Source of the DNA: Takakia lepidozioides
Lineage: Eukaryota > Streptophyta > Takakiopsida > Takakiales > Takakiaceae
Length of the DNA stretch: 64,000 bases
Assembly (NCBI GenBank): GCA_030704615.1
Contig: CM060733.1
Coordinates: 55,180,001-55,244,000 of the forward strand
Reading direction: 5' to 3'
The notes under the pieces are model-generated. The model ran no database searches. It saw only the letters and a program-made list of their open reading frames with translations, and was not told the origin of the DNA. Both the position numbers and the translations under genes were made by a program. Numbering within the stretch: position 1 is the first letter of the stretch; each line of letters begins with the position of its first letter. Shown here piece after piece: positions 57,940 to 64,000 of the stretch.

Positions 57940-58235
57940 GTACTACAAACACAAATTCAATACTCATTTCACGCCGCACCCTTCTCCCTATTGGACATCA
58001 AAAAACTTGATAAAAGCATTATTCAACTTACAAAATGCGTACGTGGCTTACCCACTAGTACCCCTAATGTCCTCACACAACTCCCAACTGACAGCTACGG
58101 AATCGGTTCTAGCCCATTGATCATATCATATGCTCGCACATTAGGCACACAACTTAACGATCCTGGACGTCTCGGTATCATTTATCAGGGTCTCCTCAAA
58201 TACCTTGCATTAAAATACAATGGCATTTACTCACT
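57940..58235 (+). pseudogene. LINE fragment (region after the reverse transcriptase core)
   Basis: The frame encodes FHAAPFSLLDIKKLDK, then GLPTSTPNVL, YGIGSSPLIISYA and LNDPGRLGIIYQGLL. This pattern (LD...GLPxSTPN...G.GxxSL...LNDxGRLG) is typical of the stretch downstream of the RT core in non-LTR retrotransposons. No RT catalytic motif or endonuclease is present, so it is a short dead piece. Confidence 0.6.
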
Positions 58236-58474
58236 ATCATCCTTGCATCCAGAGGCCTGCTTACACTCCCATACTGCCCGCACACTACTCTTGCAACGAG
58301 TATTTACGGGTGGTTTCCCCGATACCCAGTCCTCCATTTCCACCTCCAGCGAGGTTAGTCAGTCCTTCGCCGTCAGTAGTGTCAGTTATGGCCCATATTC
58401 CGAGGCCACTTGAGGTGCCCATTGTGGTTCCGGCAGGTCTTGTCCCGCTAACATTGCCCAGGCACTTGCCTTAG

Positions 58475-58640
58475 TTTTCCGGGGAGGCACATGAGAACCC
58501 AGAGTATCATGTGAAGAATTTTATTCAATGTTGCTACTCTAACCAAGCATTGGACAATGCGTATTGGCTGATCTGGTTTCCCACAACCATGAGAGGAAGA
58601 GCATATGTAGATCTTACTTTTGATTGGATTTGCTAGTTGT
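58475..58640 (+). pseudogene. Retrotransposon gag scrap
   Basis: FSGEAHENPEYHVKNFIQ followed by DNAYWLIWFP and RGRAYVDL is the gag pattern (FxGE...HV..F......D...WL..FP..LxGxA) of Ty3/gypsy-type elements. It is bounded by in-frame TAG codons on both sides. Confidence 0.55.
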
Positions 58641-59600
58641 TTGGTTGTGCATTAGAGGACTACCTAGAGGCAGAGGAACGCCACCCTCATCCATCGAGTA
58701 TCACTCAACTCATCTGTCGTCCGAAGTTTTATAACAGCCGCAGCAACGACGCAACGACACTCGTCATCGAGCTAATCACAGATAGGCGATTGGACTTGGC
58801 CGCGATAGTGCACGATATTGTGGATCGAAGATTGTCCCCATGAAGCACCGCGAGGCCCCATTCCGGATCCACAGCGACCACCACCGTTTTACTTTGCGAA
58901 GGACATCCCACTAGTTTCCTTCCAGTTATTCCATTAAGGGTAGTGCATTCCCTTTCGTCTGCTAGCAGCTCCCCGTATACCTCAGTACCCGGATTACCCA
59001 TTGGTAGGGACGAGGAAGTGACGGCCTCCATTTAGGTGGCAAGTTGATTTCTTCACCCATTTTGAACCCTGTCAATTCTTTGTGGCACAACACCTGGTTC
59101 TAAAGGCAGATTGTGAACATTATAGAGGCCCTTGGCCTATGGGACGGCCGTTGATGCATGGTACTTTACACACGGATGTACCACCATCACCAAGGTTCCA
59201 CGGTAGGTACCCTGCTTTATCCTCCTTCATTCTTGATATGGTCCTTCAAGGGAATATAGGCCCCTTGATGCAATCAGAAGTAGGAGCGACATCATTGCAA
59301 CAGTGAGTGTAGCTCAGGATCGAGAGAAACACTCCCAAGTTTAGTTGACACTAGGCTGCAGAGTCGGCTAGCCAAAGAGGCAGTCAGGGACCAGTTGCTA
59401 GGAAAGAGTTCAGCATTGAGTCCAGAGTCCGATTCGGACACCCGAAGTCTAGAAATGATAGATTGGGAACAAGAATAATTTTTTTTTTTTAGTAAACATA
59501 ACGACCATCATGCAGTTGACGACAACCTACTCTTAACCTCTTTGGGAAAATTGCGGTAGTAAATTAGAGTAAAGAATTAGACCATCATTACCTATGGAGA
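58641..59600. other. Retrotransposon-derived, non-coding
   Basis: Probably more of the same decayed retroelement, but no further motif can be named. Confidence 0.3.
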
Positions 59601-59639
59601 CGTAGTATCAACTACTAACACAATATTTTGAAGTAGTCT

Positions 59640-60003
59640 GTTTGAGCTGAGTACTATAATATGATACATTGTTGTCATGTCGCGTGGCTTCATTAAGAAA
59701 ATTAAACTAAAAAAGACACGTGTCTAAGAAGAATCTCCAATGACCGATAGCCATGTCAGATTTTGTCTCCAATTATCGATAATACTGGGTAGTTAGACAA
59801 CTATGCCACATCGGCACATGGCATAATTATCGGAGTATCGATAACTACTGTAATAAACTACTCATGCCATGTCATGAGTTTTACTACTAGGCTGTCTGAA
59901 TCCACTGGTTCTTTGTAACTCAGACTGACCCAGTAGTAGGGTGTCTTTTACTACTTAAAATGAGTAGTAAGCCCAGTAGTAAAATCCCATTTTCCTTCTA
60001 GTG
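59640..60003. repeat. CACTA-like right end with TAGTAGTAAA subterminal repeats
   Basis: Subterminal repeats (CCATGTCA, AGTAGTAAAA, TTTTACTACT, inverted and direct) lead to ATTTTCCTTCTAGTG at about 60,003. Read in reverse this is CACTAGAAGGAAAAT, a CACTA-type terminus. No partner left end or transposase found within the window. Confidence 0.5.
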
Positions 60004-60690
60004 ACAAATCAGAAATGATAAGAGACGTGACTCTTTGTCAGTGTCATTAGCAATGTAGGTGGTGCCTAAATGTCCACAGTCCAAGAAAGTTTCAACGGCA
60101 AGCAGATATGAATTTCAAATCACTGAACGACCTCCCTATACTCTAACCACCATTCTTCAAAAAAGGAGGGCCACCTTGGAAGGTTAGTAAGGCACATTAA
60201 TGACAAAGGTTGTCTTGTTAGAGTACATGCGATTCTTTGTATGTTTGTCATCATGTATGTTGACATAACTTGTGTTTTAAAGAGTCAGCATATTTAAAGT
60301 GGTAGATTCTTTTGTGTAGATGACAACAACAACAAGAAACTGAACACAAGAGTTCGTGAGAAAAACACAAAGGAAGTACATGACTGATCTCTAAGTGACA
60401 TGTCTGCATGGAAGAAGATAATGCTGAAGCATGTTCACATATATAGGTTTACATCTTACATGTCCAAGTAGGGAGAGAGAGAGAAGATGCCGGCCAAGGC
60501 CAGCGTAACTAAGAGCCACTTCGCTTTGCGGCTACTGCATCCTTTCGGAGGTGGGCCCTCATGTCCAAGTATATACATATAGCTGTGCTTTTGTTTGGTG
60601 AATCTTTTTTGGGCCAATGAGGCTGGAAAATTTAAGGAACATCTTGTGATTGATTACATAGTCTAACATATCTTGTAGGACTTTATAGCT
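60004..60690. other. Intergenic, no gene seen
   Basis: Contains a short (GA)n run near 60,475. Nothing else recognised. Confidence 0.4.
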
Positions 60691-60697
60691 GCAGAAA

Positions 60698-61165
60698 ATG
60701 ACGAGACAGGCATGTTGTGAAAATTGTAGGATGCCAAGCTGTCAAGATGCACAATTTTACTCGAATTGCAGTTTGAAAATAGTCACAAAGCCTAAAAGAG
60801 TGGACGTCATATGCCTTCCTCAAAAATTCCAGGTACATTTTTTGATAGAAGCAATGAACTCAAAGGCATTGGGTGTGATCAACTCTATATTAATTATATG
60901 TGTACTGTTTGTTTTTCAGGGACAGCTTGCACCAAATGCTAAGGTCCTGACCTATGAGGAGATCTTTCTCCCCCCTGCCACTCCATTTCGTGAGCCCAAT
61001 AAAAGAATATGGTAAAGAAGCACTTCATCGGAATTATTATCTCACACTTCTTCACGATCGCAGGCTCCTGAAAGAGAGTGGCTCGGAGATGCAGGATACT
61101 ACTCAGAGGTCCCCAACCTGCGGGATGATGTCGACGCTCGTTTGGAAGCACAATATACTCTAGTA
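60698..61165 (+). other. Unrecognised spliced exon-like sequence
   Basis: An open frame with MTRQACCENCRMPSC near 60,698 and an acceptor-like TTTTTCAG|G at 60,920 leads to LTYEEIFLPPATPFREPN. A later open stretch after ATCGCAG (61,062) reads WLGDAGYYSEVPNLRDDVDA. The frames do not join by simple GT-AG splicing. Possibly a decayed gene; no family recognised. Confidence 0.25.
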
Positions 61166-63130
61166 CAACACTGATCAGTTTTGGATCAGTACTCACTTAT
61201 AGATGGCATCCAGAGGACATCTATGAAGCAGCAAAGGAAACGCTACACTATTATCGAAAGACTTCACACCGGGAGAAAAGTCCCTAATTATCTTTTTTAA
61301 TTTTGATGTTCAGTATCATGTTCAGTTTTGAAGTATACGTTGTCATTTATGCATTGGCACTACAGTTCAATGCCTTAAGTTTATTGCGTAGTATGTTTAG
61401 CAAGTGGGCTCTCAAAGAGGAGGCAAGACAACTTGCGCGCATGAACGTTCTGAGCAAAGCTTACAGCCGTTGACTTGCTGCAGGGATACTTATTTTATTG
61501 CTGCTATGGCATGTAGGAGTGATGGGTAGGATTATGATTACTGGCAGTGGGCCTTTGGAGTTTAATGCCCTCATCACTCATGGTCAACATCAATTTGGTT
61601 CACATGGCATTGCTAATGGTCAACATCGATTTGGTTCAAACATTTAAACAGGTTGAGCCCAGGTTGAGCTGTGGTGATCGGGAGATTGGCTGTCTTTTGG
61701 GTTTTGATTTACAGTGAGCATCCAGAATTGCGTGATGTTTGCCTGCTTGGAGCACAAACAAACAAAGAAAATACAGGAGGAGTAACTATTCTCCAGTACA
61801 TAATTAAGCTGTAAAACTGGGTGAACGAGATACAACCCATTAGTAGATTCATATGATCTTCAAAATAAAGATGATGATCATAAGCAATAGAAGCAAGAAA
61901 GGATCAGGAAACATGTCGAATTTGTACCCTTATGCGCGATGAAACTATGCCTTGACACTCCCTCTAAATCACTCTGGAGAATCGTTTGGAGATTTTCCCG
62001 CTGTGGGCACTTGACGAGGTGCATAATCTACCTACTCAGCACAACCTGTCACGCAATCATGAAACTATTCATCCAGGGGATCGTAATCGCAAGTATCGGT
62101 GCTAAGCATCAAAACCCTTTGCATAGGCAAGACCAATAAACTATTGATTTAAAATACCTCGATGAAAATAATTGTAATTAATATACTTTTGTTATCAGTT
62201 TCAAATGCCCTCTAATGGAATTGCCTTCAATGGCTCCTAGACCCATGGGGTGCGCAACATTTGGCATGCAACAGTAAGAAAGTGATGCACAAATTTATCC
62301 ATGGCTATTAAATGCCGAACGAGAAATATCACTAAATATAGTGGATGTCCGATGTCAGTGGTTATAACCAACTCTCCAATTCTTTTATTGTATGGTTTTT
62401 AAGTTGTTTGTACTAACTCTTCTCTTTGCCCATTCAACTGTGACAACTTAGATTAAATGTGGTAACAGTTGGTTTGTGTGTATAGGTAATATAACTATGA
62501 CACTAGAGTTGCAATAGGGTTTCACAAAGGTCATGGGAAATAAGCAAAACAAGTGGGTCAATTGGAGGAGAATGAAGCAGTGGTTGTATGGAGAGGAAAC
62601 ACTTGTTGTAACTTTTGTTTTCTTAATTCCTAGGCATTCTCTTTTTCCAAGATGTGAAGAAGAATAATCCACATAGCTGAACTCCACTTATTAGTAAAAA
62701 GACAAACTTCTTGCTTTGTGTTGAATTACTTGTAGTAACTCATACTTTCTAGAAGTTTGTAAGTGAAAAATAATATATATATACCAATGAAAATTTCATA
62801 TGAAGTTGTCTACTATTTAAATGTAAATAGAAAATTTACATAACATACTAAAAACTCATAAATAGAGAACTATGTTATTATAAAATGTCCAAGCTGTTGA
62901 TAATATTATCAAGTACTGCAAATAAAAAATAGAGTAATTAATACTCAACTCATCCATTGACCCAATGTTGCTTGTTATTCATAGTAATTATTTTAATATC
63001 TAGGGTTAATATCATATATTGTAAGTAGAGTAGTGACTAACTTATGTCTATTGGGGATATAAACATGAGAAATTAGGACCGATTGTTATTAGTTTGGTTT
63101 TCTAATTTAATAACAACTATTATTATTCCA
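61166..63130. other. AT-rich intergenic, no gene seen
   Basis: Only short, motif-free open frames. Confidence 0.45.
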
Positions 63131-63537
63131 GATCATACATCATAACCATGGCCGGATGGATGGGAATGCGAGCACAAGAGGTGCTTGGAGCGTACATGGA
63201 TTGGACACTGTAATGTTATCAATTAATTTCCACTGATTGAAGTTATCAGGAGAAATATGTTGAATCTTGTGAATAAGAACTGCATACAAAATATGTTTAT
63301 TTTACCGATCCATTTCATAGTAATGATAAAAAACTCATCATGTCTGTAGCATTGAGATATTTTAATAGGAAGAGAAAATAAATATTTATTTTAATAAAAC
63401 AAATTTGAGATATGGCCACTCATTGTATTTGTATCACGATATAGGATTTGAAATTCAAAAGTTTCATCTGTATTTTGGATAACATTTAATTAGATTAAGA
63501 AGGATATGTATTTATTGTGACTTATATGGTGCAGTCA

Positions 63538-64000
63538 AGCAAAGCTACACTTCAAGGAAGAACTTGGTGCGACCGTGAAGATTCAAGTATGTCTGAAGTT
63601 CAATCAATGAATTATTCTATCTTATTCATTTATTTAATTATTTCATCTGACATTAAATAACAATGTAGAATATTGTAGCTGCCAACAAACCCATTCAATT
63701 ATTTCTAGATACTTAGCCACAACAATTATATTAAAAATTATGCAATTTTAATGGATGTTTGATGCCCAGTTTTGTTTATTATGCATATTTGGGAATCACA
63801 TAAATAATTCGTCCTATGTGTCCAAGTTGCAGACGGCATGGCGAAGACATGTTGCCAGAAAATTAATACAATTATGGAGGCAACAAGCGACAAATATTCA
63901 ACGATTTTTTCGCGGTCACCTAGGCCGCGAACGATTTCATGCAATCCGTAGACAAAGAGACAAGGAATTGCGCGTAGCCTATTTTCGTCATCATGCTACT
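63538..64000 (+). CDS. IQ-motif (calmodulin-binding) protein gene, 5' or internal exons, runs off the right edge
   Basis: A small exon near 63,538-63,588 encodes QAKLHFKEELGATVKIQ and ends at the donor CAA|GTATGT. The next exon begins after GTTGCAG at about 63,831 with TAWRRHVARKL. Joining them in phase 0 creates a complete IQ motif (IQ-x3-R-x4-R type: KIQTAWRRHVARK), which supports the splice. A second IQ motif follows (NIQRFFRGHLGRERF). IQ motifs bind calmodulin-family light chains, and tandem IQs occur in myosins, ASPM-like and axonemal/centrosomal proteins; which class this is cannot be told from the visible part. It stays open to the end of the window. Confidence 0.6.

Overview
The window is nuclear DNA of a land plant, most likely a seedless one (bryophyte, lycophyte or fern), in a repeat-rich region. 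The evidence is a spliced lipid-transfer-protein-like gene with the intron just before the stop that is common in plant LTP genes, GT-AG introns throughout, chromovirus-type Ty3/gypsy remains, Mutator-like (MULE) transposases and CACTA-like ends. I cannot name the species. I found no convincing RNA gene and no CRISPR array. Apart from the LTP-like gene (5724-6423) and the first exons of an IQ-motif gene running off the right edge (63.5-64.0 kb), nearly everything recognisable is mobile DNA in various states of decay.

Layout. 0-4.3 kb: a decayed Ty3/gypsy element whose 3' half (RNase H tail, integrase, LTR-like DNA) is inverted relative to its gag-RT half. 5.6-6.4 kb: the LTP-like gene. 7.3-7.8 kb: a dispersed repeat joined to a tRNA-derived (SINE-like) piece. 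9.2-15.1 kb: a broken DNA transposon with a transposase I could not assign to a named superfamily, an internal inversion, a duplicated 5' part and a captured SEN1/UPF1-type helicase fragment. 16.4-19.7 kb: a spliced coiled-coil/RING-like gene with a minisatellite in its intron. 20.3-37.9 kb: two related MULE-like units, each with a transposase (GCM/WRKY-type zinc region, DDE core, SWIM finger) divergent from a partner gene. 38.2-41.7 kb: Ty3/gypsy gag-protease, minus strand. 42.2-49.0 kb: a transposon with long inverted terminal arrays that carries only the partner gene. 49-64 kb: CACTA-like ends, satellite-like arrays, LTR and LINE scraps, a protein-kinase fossil, then the IQ gene.

The main discovery candidate is the partner gene. 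The fullest copy (31.8 to 25.5 kb, minus strand) encodes in order a basic N-terminal motif, a ParB/sulfiredoxin-like domain (ending W-DGNHR), a conserved helical block, and a beta-class DNA amino-methyltransferase (catalytic-type motif D-I-P-D before the SAM motif D-L-T-G-T-G). A second copy (43.3-48.6 kb) has the N-terminal motif and ParB part, and a third (24.6 kb) only the N-terminal exon. The same units carry arrays of short palindromes (AAATTCGGCGCCGAATTT type, or CAGTGTGCGG/CCGCACACTG type) in the shared promoter region, in partner-gene introns and in the flanks. I read this as a MULE family with its own ParB-methyltransferase fusion and its own palindromic arrays, which might be targets of the transposase or of the fusion protein. 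The domains and layout are seen in the sequence; the functional link is inference. All copies here carry disabling lesions.
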